Positions 25,301-36,744 of a stretch of DNA of 64,000 nucleotides are shown here, piece by piece. The position numbers were made by a program, and so were the translations under genes. The DNA is taken from contig RCSZ01000007.1 in NCBI GenBank assembly GCA_014898425.1, positions 2,513,854 through 2,577,853 on the forward strand. Reading direction: 5' to 3'. The DNA comes from Botryotinia globosa (lineage: Eukaryota; Ascomycota; Leotiomycetes; Helotiales; Sclerotiniaceae). Below the pieces are notes generated by a model, which saw only the letters and a program-made list of their open reading frames with translations, did not search any database and was not told where the DNA came from. Position 1 is the first letter of the stretch; each line of letters opens with the position of its first letter.

Positions 25301-25631
25301 TTCTAACGTGCAGACCAATGGTAATATTAGCAACTGAGTCATGATGTAACAAATTGGACGGGAACCACAAATGAATGCAAAGACACTGGGTCTATCATCC
25401 AAGTTTCTTGGACCATCGTGGATGCAACTCATGTCGCGAGAACTACGGATACCGATCATTCTTGACGTGTTTCAATGGAATTGAGTGTAGCCCTGCTTGG
25501 TGGGGTGGAAGGGTGAAAGGGTGGAAGGGTGGAAGGGTCGAAGGGTGGAAAGGGTAATTAATCAAAGGAGATGGATGATAAAATAAAAAAGGCACATACC
25601 TCCGAAGCTTCTTTCTGAAAAAAGAAGGCAT
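22351..25631 (-). CDS. Phosphoinositide-specific phospholipase C
   Basis: Hydrolyses PtdIns(4,5)P2 to diacylglycerol and inositol trisphosphate (Ca2+ signalling at the plasma membrane). Exons: 25631-25600, 25302-24834, 24775-23310 and 22516-22351; 710 residues. An EF-hand-like helical region (residues about 60-130) leads into the X domain: SSSHNTYLEGNQL with catalytic His147, EIDVHNG (Glu177, Asp179), then LVLHGWTLT with the second catalytic His276. An insertion of about 85 residues, rich in Ala, Lys and Glu, separates these. The Y domain follows (LGIYTHSEHFVSF, AFPAGSRFDSSN, NWQTLDEGMMLNEGMF) and then a C2 domain ending LLLVKIEKVLS. The first exon (MPSFFRKKLRR) is inferred from a perfect GTATGT donor; ATG at 25290-25292 is the fallback start. 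Intron 3 spans 793 nt, very long for this genome, but its ends (GTTAGT, CACATAG) join FVR to FKIEDANY as expected for C2. Confidence 0.88.
25500..25556. repeat. GGTGGAAGG-type minisatellite
   Basis: Several imperfect tandem copies of an 8-9 bp G-rich unit lie inside the predicted first intron of the phospholipase C gene. Confidence 0.8.
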
Positions 25632-25730
25632 CTCTCCTTTACCATGAATTTATGAAAAGAGAGATTTTGGAAGCTACATGAGTAAGTAGTAGGTATATGA
25701 TGAATGAGTGTACCAGGTATGGATGTGCGT

Positions 25731-25811
<81 letters not shown>

Positions 25812-25830
25812 TATGTGTGTGTGTGGTGTG
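25731..25830. repeat. (GT)n microsatellite, about 100 bp upstream of the PLC start
   Basis: Almost pure GT repeats with a few GTAT interruptions. Located within the likely promoter of the phospholipase C gene. Confidence 0.95.
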
Positions 25831-26029
25831 TGTCTGTATGTCTGTCTGAGTCTGTATGTTGTCTGAGTGTTTGTATGTATGATGAAGGAATGATGACTTT
25901 TCTTTTTCCGAGTCTGACATGTAAAATCAGGGAAAGTTAATTGAAATTGAATGATTCATCGGGATGCATCAAGGGAAGGGGGCTATAAAACGAGGCTCTC
26001 GTTCAGCTAATACTGGGTACAAATGAATG

Positions 26030-26117
26030 TCCTACCTACCTACCTACCTACCTACCTAGTATCGACTTACCTAGTATCGACTTACCTAGTATCGACTTAC
26101 CTAGTATCGACTTACCT
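26030..26117. repeat. (TACC)n followed by a 15-bp tandem repeat
   Basis: About seven TACC units run into four copies of TAGTATCGACTTACC, with the 15-mer itself ending in the tetramer, suggesting that one array grew out of the other. Confidence 0.92.
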
Positions 26118-26217
26118 ACGTACAGAGTTACTGGCTGGGATGAATTTTGTTACTATTCTTATAGTGCTGACAAGGCTAGTGGGTATTGGTTGATCTGATG
26201 AGGATGGGTAACGGGTT

Positions 26218-26293
26218 AACGTCAGACAGAAGAGGATGAATGAACGTCAGACAGAAGAGGATGAATGAACGTCAGACAGAAGAGGATGAATGG
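26218..26293. repeat. 25-bp tandem repeat, three copies
   Basis: Three near-identical copies of a unit containing GTCAGACAGAAGAGGATGAA. Non-coding. Confidence 0.9.
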
Positions 26294-26561
26294 ATGGGCG
26301 AGAATGTTGAGTCTTGAGTCTCGAAGAGAGAAAGGCGTGAGATGTGGGTAAAGAGTGAATGTTGATTCATATTTATGGAATGATAAACAGACTTTATTTA
26401 AAGCTTTTTGTTTCTTTGTTTTTTACCCAGTAATAACCTTGAAAGTACTTGATATTTATTAATACCTACTAATTATTAGTAACTACAGAGTACTGATATA
26501 GTGATACTACTCCCTCCCTAGTACCTAGCACTCATCCACTTGATACCATCCCGGCCCGTAC

Positions 26562-26604
26562 CTTTTCTTCTTCTTCTTCTTCTTCTTCTTCTTCTTCTTC
26601 TTCG
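26562..26604. repeat. (CTT)n trinucleotide repeat
   Basis: About thirteen CTT units. The poly-Lys frame on the minus strand here is only a translation of the repeat. Confidence 0.95.
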
Positions 26605-27229
26605 ATTGGTATTTGCTTGGCTTATTTGACATTTTGATAATGGGTACAGTGCAGTAACCAACCAGTACTGCTATCAGCCGGATGACAGTGTTGAAACTTG
26701 AAACCACCAGTGAACCCTTAATCAAGCTAAGAAAGCTAACAAAGGCTAAAGCGCTGAATTATGAAACTCTCCCAAAGCCCAAGTAGACTGGCTGAATGGT
26801 TCATGGTCCATGGTTTATGGTTCATGGTTCACACTACGACCTCGGGAAGTACAACTATCAAGCTTTTATTCGGGGTGTACGTATGTTCTTGGAGAGTGAA
26901 TGAATGAAGATGTACGGAGCATTCGGGTTTGCGTATATCTCCTACCTACGTACCTACCTACCTAGGAAGTCAAGGTTACAAATGAATGAAGAGATAAATG
27001 CATAATAAAACGATAATTATAATAACAATAGCATCAATACTAATAACAATATCGCTAACACGAATATCACAATCCCGTTGATAAATATAAACACAAGTGT
27101 ATACATAGTACACACATCAAACCCAACCCAACCATTCAGCATATCAGATACAAACAACAATTTCATAATCTATATACTATATACTACACTGAATAATATA
27201 ACAAATTATTTCCAATCATTCTATCTATT

Positions 27230-27530
27230 CAATTCTATTCTATCTATTCCATTCTATTTTATTCTATTTCATTTCATTCTATTTCATTTCATTCTATTTC
27301 ATTTTATTTTATTCTATTTCATTCTATCCCATCCTATCCCATCCCATCCTATCCCATCCATCCATCTATCCATCCATCACTCAAAACCTCACCACCCATT
27401 CATATATTTCATAACCAGCACCTCCACTATCATCTCCATTTCCACTTATTTACTATCTCTCCAATCTCCAATCTCCAATCTCCAATCTCCAATCTCCAAT
27501 CTCCAATCTCCAATCTCCAATCTACTCAAG
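27230..27530. repeat. ATTTCATTCT-type and CCAATCT 7-bp tandem repeats
   Basis: A run of ATTCTATTTC-like decamers at about 27230-27350, then after a short unique stretch at least nine copies of CCAATCT at about 27458-27525. Confidence 0.92.
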
Positions 27531-28023
27531 CAAGCGCCTACCTACCTACCTACCTATTCTCTACATCTCACAACAATACAAATCAATAGGTACCTACCTA
27601 GGACCTACCTAGGTATACAGAAAAGCGGTTGATGCATGTAACAAGAAGTCGTGAATACTTGCTATCCATCTACCTATCCATCCATCTACCTATCCATCCA
27701 TCTACCTATCCATCCATCTGCCTCTTCAAATACATTATTCACTTCCTTCTAAGCTAATCAAAATCAATACCTAGAGATTAATATTTCTTTCGATTTTATT
27801 CCTATATCGGCATGAAGAATCTAGGTTTGCTATGGATCGTCCCGAGAATTTTCTGGTTCTCATTTGACGCGCATCTTTCCACTTGCCAGAACAATGGTTT
27901 TTAAATCTTCAAAATAAAAGAAGTTATACGCCTCCTCACCTCAAAATTTGCCATGGTATTACTATTACTAGATGATTCTTCCACAATCATCATCATCACA
28001 ATATCCCAAAGATATCACCCCCT

Positions 28024-31000
28024 CTAATCCCACCACCTCTCATCCATCCCCTCCAAAAACTTAATATCAACATTGACAAAACTCCTCCACAAATCCACCT
28101 CTTGTCTCCACGGTCTCATTTGAACCGCAAACGTCACTCCCGCCACATACTTTGCCAGTTCCTCTTCATCCTTCCCCATAACCAAATACTTATCCCTCTT
28201 CGCCACCACCTTGTCTCCAAACTGTTTCTTGAATGGTTCAATTCGATTCTTACAATTCATATGCATACTGAATTCTGAATTTGGTAGATCCTTTGGAACA
28301 AACAACCAAGTAAACATACGACCCGTAAGATCGTAAAAGGTAAAATTATCACGTTTATCGTGACCAACCGTTAAAGGATAAAAGTAGGGGGCGCTCCATA
28401 AGCGAAGTACAGCGAATTTGGCATTGGGATTGGAAGTTGAGAATTTTTGGGCGGTATTAAGGAGAGGTGGGATCTTGAAGGGATCTTCCATCCAGCTTGG
28501 CATTTCGAGATCAGGAATCACCGTACGCCAATCGACAAAAAGATCGGGTTTGGAAGGTCGATGCGGCTCTGTACCTTGAAATGCTTGACAGCTGGCTGCT
28601 GACGATGCATGACTGCGTACAATCCCAGACTTGTAGACTATGAAAAATGTGTTAATTGATAAATGTATAACATACACCAATATCGGATAACTTACGTTTT
28701 GCAATGATAGGTCGAACTGTCATATCCCATTCGAGAGGAAATTCCGAATAATCATCTGTGGACCGCATTTTCTTTCGGAATCCATCTAGATCAGTATAGA
28801 ATTCTTTGGGTTGGCGAATTGTAGATTTATCTGTTCTGATGTCTGGATAATTCTGGGCTCGTTCCTCCTGCTTGAATATTAAAGATTCTTTGAACCCCTT
28901 TCCCACTTCCGTGTCAAGGAATTCCGAATTAAAGAATGGATATATCTTACCCGTAGCTTTCTCTGCATCTTTAACATCATCGGCTTCCACTTTGAGCCAA
29001 CTCATTACTCGAAAATTGAGTATTGTTGAAGATGCTTTGAAGAAAGGTCTACGAGAATGATTGTATTTCCAGGATCGGTGGGTTAGTTTCTTCATTTCTA
29101 AATACTGATCTTGCCCATTGGGAGTCATGTCTGCTTGATGCCAAGCTTTTTTGAAATCTATTCAACAAGTTAGTTGCGATTGAAAATGTGAGGAGAGGAT
29201 AGTATCATACTTCTAGATGATGTCTTTTCGATGAACTTCATAAATTCTTCTTGTAGATCTTCATTGGGATAGTCATCTTTGTACGTCTTCTCCATGGCAA
29301 GTCTGTGTACAGTAGGCCGGAGATCTTTAGGGAATTCTCTTGGAAAGACATCAAATCCGTCATCATCCTCCTCCCCATCATCGCTGTCGTCCCCGAAAAG
29401 GCTTTCGTGATGCCCTTGACATCCACCTTCAGAATTTTGATTGATGCCCGCATCTTCATCTTCGGAATCTTCCGACTCCCAATTCCAGGTTCCATCTACG
29501 AATCTTTTCATTGAAAAGTCTTCCTCCTCGAACGTTCTCAATGAATCCTTTTTGCCAACGGCCAGTTGGACAATAGATTCATCTTCTGCTCGCTCCTCGG
29601 GAAACAAGACCTCATCTTCTAAAGCATCTGCCTTATTGTAAAAGAGCTTACTTGGCCACGAGTCTGTTGGCACAGTTGGTATCCGATCTGGTCCATCAAT
29701 GTCACCATAATAGAATTTTGATCTATCATCTTGAAGATAGTCCCATTGGTTTACGAGCTGTTCGGGATCACCTGGTCTGACATCCCTATAATGGCTATCT
29801 TCGTCTCGATAAAGCGTTTTTAGAATGGAAGCAGCTGGCTTGTACATGTCTTTACCCGTGCTAGCCCGGATGGCTTTGATAAGCATCTAAGCTTTGTTAG
29901 TAGAGCTTGGAGAAAGTCACTAGATGACACGACTGACCTGTTGAACAGTATTATACAATGGGGCTAAATTTTCTCCAGGCTCGAGATCCCAAACATAAAC
30001 ATCGTAGTAATCGTTGAACGAAAAGTTCCATTCGCGATGACGATCCATCTCCTCGAAGAATTCAGGTCCAATACTTTTCAGGACGTTCCACACATTTTTG
30101 ATGGCTCGTCCAAGACCGCTCTTTTCTCGCCATAGCCATCGCTCTTCTTCGGGGGGCTTTACCAGCAACTTGCCACTTTCAGCATCTCTCACAAGCAGAA
30201 CCAAACGATGACTTTGCATCGACAGATATTGAATAAAACGACGACTTGATGGATCATTCCGTTTAATGTGGGCACAAATTACATTCCTTGCTTGTAATAT
30301 AGCATGTTGACGACGCGTTTGTTTGCTACGACCTCCTTGTGAGAAACTGACACTAAGCTCTTTGGCATCTGGATCTGAACTTTCGTAGTACATGATGAAG
30401 CCCTAGTTATCGTGTTATTAATGGAGCGTTCATAGGTGGAATTGACGAAACTCACCAGTTGTAAAGCTTGCTGCTTCAATCTATTTCCAACCCATGAAGC
30501 CCAATTTGAAGCAGGAAAGTAACCCCAGCAAGCCAAAATGTTCAACTCAAAGAACTCTTCCCAATTTCGACATAACTCAATGGCAGTATTGAGATTACTA
30601 TCCCTTGCGATGATGGAGAAGTGTAACCAACCTCCACGAGTCATTGCTTTATCACTAGGATAATTCCAGATCATTCTACCACAAATTTTCACACGGATCT
30701 TCTTACGCACTTGCTGAAAATTGATGGAATCACCGAAATCAATCGCACCACCCTCCATATCCCCCATGATGTTTTGCATAGATGGAGCCATTCCAAGCAT
30801 GTTTTGAGCCGCCTCTTCTCGAGAGAGCTCCCGCTTTGAACGCCATGTTCCAGGCAACTCACCACGTTTTTTCCGGCCCAGCCTCATCTTGACATCATAA
30901 GGATCAACAGCTTTAGGCTGAGAACTTTCATCATCAACAACCTCACTTTGGGTCTTGGTTTCGGGATCCTCCTCGTTTTCCTCATCCGATCGAAAAAAGT

Positions 31001-32693
31001 CTGCACATGCATCCCGGATTTCTTGAAGACTAGGTTTCTCCATCTTGAGACAAACATCTCTCAGGGCGGTGCCAGTCACTTCTTCATCTTGAAAGAAAGC
31101 TTCGACACTATCGGCGCGAAGAGCTGCCGGAAGTAAAGCGGCGTGTGCGAGTAACAATCTACAGAACAATAAGTGCTTAATCTCGGACACCTCATCAAGC
31201 AGGCGTGTGATTTCGAATTCTGTAAATGTTCGTGTTGTTGTTTGAACGTGAGGATTTTCCACCGTTCCAGCTACCATTGGCCCCCGAACATCATCAAGAT
31301 CAATTTTTATTCCATGAGCCAACCTGTGATGCATCTCCTCTCGACTTTCGATCAGAGATTTATCGGGTAACTCTTGTGGCTTGGGTGTTTTTTTACTTGT
31401 CTTTGTGGAAAGAGAAGACGTAGTTGCCGTAACTGCTCCATTCTTCTTCTTTTTCTTCTTTTTCGACTTTTCGGTAACACCGGCGGACTCGATCTGGGCC
31501 ACAAGCTCGTCAAGTTCGTCGGTACTATTTGACTTGAGATTTGATTTCTGAGATGCTACATCGTTCTCGATCAAAATATCCTTGTCAATTTCCGTTGATG
31601 AAGCTTCGACGGGTTTTGGATTTTCTCCCGAGGATATCCATAAGAAATGCCGCATGAGGTCTTTAGGAATGGCCAGTTAGCATCTGTGATATGAAATGTG
31701 AAGCATGGATTTGTAGCTCTGCTCGTGGAAGATGTGATGTCAATATCAACATACCTATGAAGTTTCCACGTCCATCCTCCAACTCATCTTCAATAGGATC
31801 CCAATCCAGATCGCCATCTGTACCCTCATTCTCTTCTATCTCCTTCATCTTCTCCTTGTATATTCTCTCCAGAAAAGTATCTTGTTTCTTCTTCTCTTCC
31901 CTTCTCATTTTCTCCTCCATTCTTTGTTTTGCTTGCTTCCAATTCCTCTGCCATAGCTGTGCCTCTTGCTTTATTCTCTTTTGTTCTTTTTCCCGATGTG
32001 CTTCTTCATCATCCTGGCATTCTCGTACCCATTTGAACCATTGTTGATTTTGATATAAAATCTGGAGAAACCAAGTCAGCACAAAGTCCGCAAAGAATGC
32101 CGCATATTGACACACCTCTGTAGTTCTCCTTTCGAGTTTTTCTAATGCATAGGTAACATGTATTTTCTGATTTTTAAGCTGGTCCAAAAATTTCGCATGC
32201 CCATAGTCCATGTTCTGACTGAAAAATCGACTATGATGCAGCTTTCTTGCTCTTATCACTCTTTCTAGTAGCTGATATTTGGTCCATAACCAATCATGCA
32301 ATTCCTTGCATTCTGCCTCCGTTGTCACATCCTTAAAAGTCTCATTTCCAAGAGCAGTTTTTGTATTTGCAAGGTATGGGGGCGGGGTTTTGTCTAGTCG
32401 TTCAAGTCGAGCTGTACGAAGTTTGTACCCACGATAAAGACCTGAATGTCATTGTTAATTGTGTTGAGCTCCATGGAGATTTGTGGCAGAACGTCAACGA
32501 ACTGCAAATATTGAATACTTTTCAGATATTGAGATCTCGGCTCTCCGGGGTGTTTCTGGGGATATACAGTACCTTGACATTGTTTAGAGTGGAAGCTACA
32601 AAATAATCCATTCACAGATGTGGCATTTTCCAAGCATCGATTCTCATCGGAAACATTCAGTGCATTGCACTGAAGTGAAGAATTGGTTTCCAT
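28024..32693 (-). CDS. Large fungal protein of unknown function (1391 aa, eight exons)
   Basis: Exons: 32693-32573, 32441-32116, 32061-31755, 31660-30456, 30402-29938, 29886-29211, 29157-28696 and 28637-28024. All seven introns (51-131 nt) join in phase, giving one continuous frame. Residues 10-45 hold a small Cys/His cluster (QCNAL, NRCLE, FCSFHSKQCQG) reminiscent of a minimal zinc knuckle, followed by LYRGYKLR and PPPYLANTKTAL. Next comes a highly charged coiled coil (EAHREKEQKRIKQEAQLWQR and beyond, about residues 155-225), then a Lys-rich low-complexity linker (EKSKKKKKKKNG). The middle is conserved-looking and mixed alpha/beta (VKICGRMIWNYPSDKAMTRG, WGYFPASNWASWVGNRL). A very acidic stretch (GDDSDDGEEDDDGFDVFP) and a tryptophan-rich C-terminus close it. 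I recall related unnamed proteins across Pezizomycotina, sometimes labelled MYND-like from the Cys cluster, but cannot assign a function. The start at 32693 is the first ATG in frame. Confidence 0.82.
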
Positions 32694-32699
32694 TGCCAA

Positions 32700-33150
32700 A
32701 CCTCAGAGAATCGTAGAGGTTTGGAGCTTTCCCCCTCTTATGTACGACAACGACATTTCCGAGAAAAAGCTATGCCAGTACCAGTATGTTAAAACGAGTG
32801 GGGAAGAGGGTCTTGATTGGTCTCGATAGGGAGAAACGCGTTTCGCGTCTGTGTTATCCATGATAGTCCAAGCTATAGAATTATTATGTCACTGGGATCC
32901 AACATTTGGATGAGGTGATTGAAAGGATAATTACCCTGCTATACATTGATAATCATTATCATCAATCTTTGCTCGGCTGTAGACTATCGCCAAATTTCAA
33001 AAAAAGTATTCTGATGTGATGACGACACGATTTCTTATCGAGAATGAGTTGAATTATCCACACGCACCCTGCTAAATTACCCCGAATTTTCAGGCTACGA
33101 GGTTTATATCAATATAGATATATGAATCGCGCATTCCTCCCGACAAGAAC
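32700..33150. other. Divergent promoter region
   Basis: Upstream region of the 1391-residue protein on one side and of tRNA-Thr on the other. No frame or repeat is recognised. Confidence 0.5.
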
Positions 33151-33261
33151 GCCCGTTTGGCTTAGCGGTAAAGCGCATCACTAGTACTTGGTATCGAGTT
33201 ACGTGACCTTTCCACGTTACCAGGAATGATGAGATCCTAGGTTCGATTCCTAGAACGGGCA
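33151..33261 (+). tRNA. tRNA-Thr (anticodon AGT) with a 39-nt intron
   Basis: Acceptor arms GCCCGTT and AACGGGC pair perfectly, with discriminator A at 33261. The D arm is GCTT-loop-AAGC. The anticodon stem CATCA/TGATG closes over C-T-AGT-A, and the intron sits directly 3' of position 37 (33187-33225), the canonical place. The T arm is CCTAG-GTTCGAT-CTAGG. Spliced length is 72 nt. The AGT anticodon (inosine-modified) reads ACU and ACC. Confidence 0.93.
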
Positions 33262-33556
33262 TTACATTAAAATTCTTTTGCTTTTGGCTTGTTTTCTGAT
33301 CTTTTTACCTCTTCCGAAGTATGTGAGAAGCACCTGCAAGGCTTTTTGGGGGGTGCGTGGCCCATTTTTCACTCGGAACTTCTTGGCACACTAGTTAGTA
33401 GTGGGTGTGCGGACTCACAGAATAATACAAAAATAACCTTGTGAATATCTTTTGATATATCTACCAAGGCCTATAGGGATCATTTGGCATAAACACCAAA
33501 AATAGATTTCTGTCTGAAGCAAAAAGAATTTCTATACTTTGTATGTATGGTGTGTA
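33262..33556. other. No gene; edge of AT-rich island
   Basis: Downstream of the tRNA, which may have been a preferred landing zone for the element cluster that begins at 33557. Confidence 0.4.
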
Positions 33557-35601
33557 CGGAGGTCGCGGTCATTTTGGAAGAGATTATAGGCATTTTACAG
33601 AGTTCGAGCCTGAAATTCCATTTTTATTGATATGTGGTTTTGACTCATTAAAATATAGTGGTTTACAGGGTATTTATAGGCTTATAGATCTATAAAAGTA
33701 TAACAAGCTGGTAGTTATATATATATACAAAACTCATAGAAAGTTATTATTAAAATAGGGAATTTTGAGAGTATTTCAAAAAATAAATAAAAATATAAAA
33801 CTTTACACACTATATAAAAAAAATTAATTCTATTAATATATCATATAAAAAAGTATACTTAAATTATATTATATTATACTATTCGAATAATAATATCAAT
33901 GTTTTTGATTCAAACTCTTTTATATTTTATCCCTTTTTAAAATCTAAGATTTCTATTAAAACTTTTAATAAATCTTTATTTTCTATAGATTTTTTAAGTT
34001 TTTCTTTTTCTATTATTCAATTTATATATTTTCAATATACACCCATTTTATTTCCTTTGAAAGTTTCCTTTTCTTTTTTTTTTTCAAAAAAATCTTTTTA
34101 TATAAATATTAATATTAGATTTCAATCTCTTGCTTTTTTTGAGGCTGGAATCCCTTTATTTAATATTATCGAAATTATAAAAATCTTTTATTCTCAAATC
34201 TATAAAATTTATTAATTAGTTATAAAAAGAGGTTATATAGAGAGGCAAAATAAAAGATTAAAATTTGAATATATCGAATAGAAGAAATATGCTTAGAATT
34301 CTAAAAAGAAGAAAGTAATTAAAAAGATAAAGAATATTATTGAACAGATTATTATTCAAAATTTGATTATATAATAATATTTTTGTGCTATTATTACTAA
34401 TAAGGTTAATAAGCTTTTGAATCTTATCAAAATTAATAAGATTTATATTTTAAGTATATATAAATGTTTAAAGAATAAGGGTTATTATCAAATTAAGTTT
34501 ATTATTAAATTTGAATTAAAGAAATCTGATAAAGAATGATAATATAAATGGACTTGGAAATATCGAAATTAAATTTTAGAAGATTAGAAAAAGATTATAT
34601 TCATAAACAAAACTAGTATGTAATTAACTTTAATAAAGGGCAAAGTAAAAATATAAAGAAAGTCTTCAAAGATTTATTATTATTATATCATTAAGAGGAG
34701 ATATAAAGAAAAGAAGAAGTTTATATTTTGGAATACATTTTTGTATAATAAGAAGGGTTCTTATTATATATGGAAAAAAAAGTCTAAAAAGAATAAGATA
34801 ATTAACAATATCGATTTAAAAGCTAGAAATGCTATAAAATATAATGTTAATAAAAAAGTATAGGAATTGAAAACGGATATGGAAAGAGTTGGATTATACA
34901 ATTATTCTAATTGAAAATCTAAATGGAAGTATACAGAGACTATAGGAGTATATGTTTGTAAACCTAATACTAAAAACATTGATTAATATCAATATTAACA
35001 AATTATTTTAAAGCCTTTGCTTTTATTGTTTACAAAAGAATATTAAAAAAAATATTCTAATATTATAATTATAAAAGATAATATACTCACACATTCTTTT
35101 TATTATCAAAAAAAAATGTATAAGTTTTTTGAGATCCTTAAATTATTATAATCAGGGAACTTTTCTGATTTTAATATTATTGAATCTATATAGTAATAAA
35201 TAAAAACAAAAATTATTAAAAAAGAGATAGCAATATTAAAAAAAAAAACTAAAAAAACAATAGATACAATACTAACAAAATATATCTCAAAATCATATTC
35301 AAAAATAAATTGAAAGAATCTTTAAATATATATAAAAAGTTATTAAATTAAAAAGAAAAAATAAGTATTTAGAAAAATATTTAAAAGGTATAATGAAAAT
35401 AAGAGTATAATAAAATAGTAGTATAGTTTCATAAAAAAAGAAAGTTTTATATTTTCAATATTAACAATAATGAAGAGTGATTCAGGAGTACATACTATAC
35501 CTGAACCACTAATTTCCCTTATTTCACTCTATTTAGTGGATAATACAGAGTACTACCCTATAAAATGCCTATAATCTCTTCCAAAATGACCGCGACCTCC
35601 G
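33557..35601 (+). mobile_element. RIP-decayed Tc1/mariner-superfamily transposon, 2045 bp
   Basis: Perfect 41 bp inverted repeats beginning CGGAGGTCGCGGTCATTTTG lie at 33557-33597 and 35561-35601, each flanked by TA. The interior is over 80 percent A+T, but a plus-strand transposase can still be followed in pieces. A block around 34720-34990 matches the catalytic-core style of fungal DDE transposases (FWNTFLYNKKG..., KARNA, KWKYTE). About 35077-35200 carries KDNILTHS and, after an in-frame stop at a probable Trp position, SGNFSDFNIIES. This is the D-N-x-x-x-H then PGxSPDxNxIE signature of the DDE_3 fold. Stops at Trp and Gln positions are what C-to-T RIP produces. No functional protein remains. 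The length and 41 bp TIRs suit a full-length, immobile copy. Confidence 0.88.
34560..35230 (+). pseudogene. Degenerate DDE transposase of the 2.05-kb element
   Basis: The best-preserved part of the internal coding region, described with its parent element. It is interrupted by many TAA and TAG codons and cannot encode a transposase. Confidence 0.75.
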
Positions 35602-35744
35602 TATATATATACAAATCTTAGAAAGAAAAATTATATTATATAGAACTAACTATATATGAAATATTATTATTATAATTTTAAAATTTATTTCAGAATTCCT
35701 TAAAATAATTTAAGTTATTCTAAATGTATATATATATATATATA

Positions 35745-36743
35745 TATTAAAGGTTTTAGATTTTTAGGATTTTTATAGATTGATTTCTGAGGCTTCAAAA
35801 TACCGATTTTCAATTTACATAGAAATCATATATAAAATTAAAATTTTATAAAATCTTTAATAACTTTTTAACAACAATTATTAAAAGAAAATTACATATC
35901 TTTTTGAAGATTTTAAATCTGACTCTATATAGAAATTTCAAAAAAAGTAAATAAATATAGAAATATAGTATATAGTAAATTAAAAGTAGTATAAATGTGG
36001 CTTAGTAATAGAGAGTATATTAGAAAAGGTTTGATAATCTTAGTAAAAGATTATATAAGAAAATATATTAAATTCTGTTTGAAATTATTTTTATATTTTA
36101 ATTCATTCAGAGTATATTTAATTATTTATAATTTATTTTCTCCAAATTTTAATATTATAGTTTTATTAGTATTTCTTTTTATAATATTATTAATTATAAA
36201 TCTGTTATAAATTAAACTAATAATTCTAAGAATAGATTTTACTAATACCAACTTCTTATTAATTATTAAATGATTAGCTCTTAGTAGTCCCGGGGTTATC
36301 CGATTGACTAACCGTGTCCTGCGCTGACAATAAATAATCTCTATAATTTCAAGGGTACTCTTTTAAATATTCATTTATAAGAATTTTTTTTAAAGATCTT
36401 TCAAATTAAATATCTTATAAATTTATAATAAATTTTATAATTTATTTTTAGCTATTTTTCCTTGAAAGTTATTATAGATTTTATAAAATTTTAAATTTGT
36501 ATATGATTTCTATATAAATTGAAAATATAAATTGAAAATATATTTTGAAGCTTCAGAAATCGATCCAAGAAAATCAGAAAAATCTAAAAACCTTAATATA
36601 AGTTTAAAATAGTTTGAATTATATATATATATATTTATTAAATTATATTCAATATTGATAGAGATATTCATAGATCAAAAAGTGATTTTTGGTGTAAAAG
36701 GGTAGCTCAAAACAGGGGTGGCCAGAAAGCAGGGTGGTTAACT
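35745..36743. mobile_element. Second AGTCRACCACCC-family element, left end lost, with nested insertion
   Basis: The right end (36640-36743) matches the 5453-6251 element, including the doubled terminal block, CACTTTTT/AAAAAGTG and a TA flank. Internal words (a TTTTTAGGATTTT stretch, then the GATTT-TATAAAATTTTAAAT stretch) match its interior in the same order. No left TIR was found near 35620-35745, so this copy is truncated on that side. It is interrupted by foreign DNA at about 35995-36333. Confidence 0.7.
35995..36333. mobile_element. Nested insertion inside the truncated element
   Basis: About 340 bp absent from the sister element at 5453-6251, splitting what is there a continuous sequence (its 5840-5870 region). 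Its last 50 bp are GC-normal (CCCGGGGTTATCCGATTGAC) while the rest is AT-rich. A plus-strand frame of 71 codons, very rich in Ile, Phe and Leu, is a composition artefact. Ends and family are undefined. Confidence 0.5.
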
Positions 36744-36744
36744 T

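Larger units (their letters stand above)
25640..28020. other. Phospholipase C upstream region, dense in simple-sequence repeats
   Basis: No gene is visible between the phospholipase C start and the end of the next minus-strand gene. The region is a patchwork of micro- and minisatellites (listed separately), and long frames in it are only translations of repeats. GGTACC/TACCTACC words recur at 26030-26115, 26940-26965 and 27540-27610. Confidence 0.6.

Noticed and set aside
25639..25940. His/Thr- and Cys/Val-repeat proteins on both strands
   Set aside because: Translations of the GT microsatellite.
27078..27632. 184-codon plus-strand frame
   Set aside because: Composed of simple repeats (ATTTCATTCT, CCAATCT); no start context, no domain.
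29238..29514. Frames on both strands inside the 1391-residue gene
   Set aside because: Shadows of exon 6, caused by its acidic low-complexity codons.
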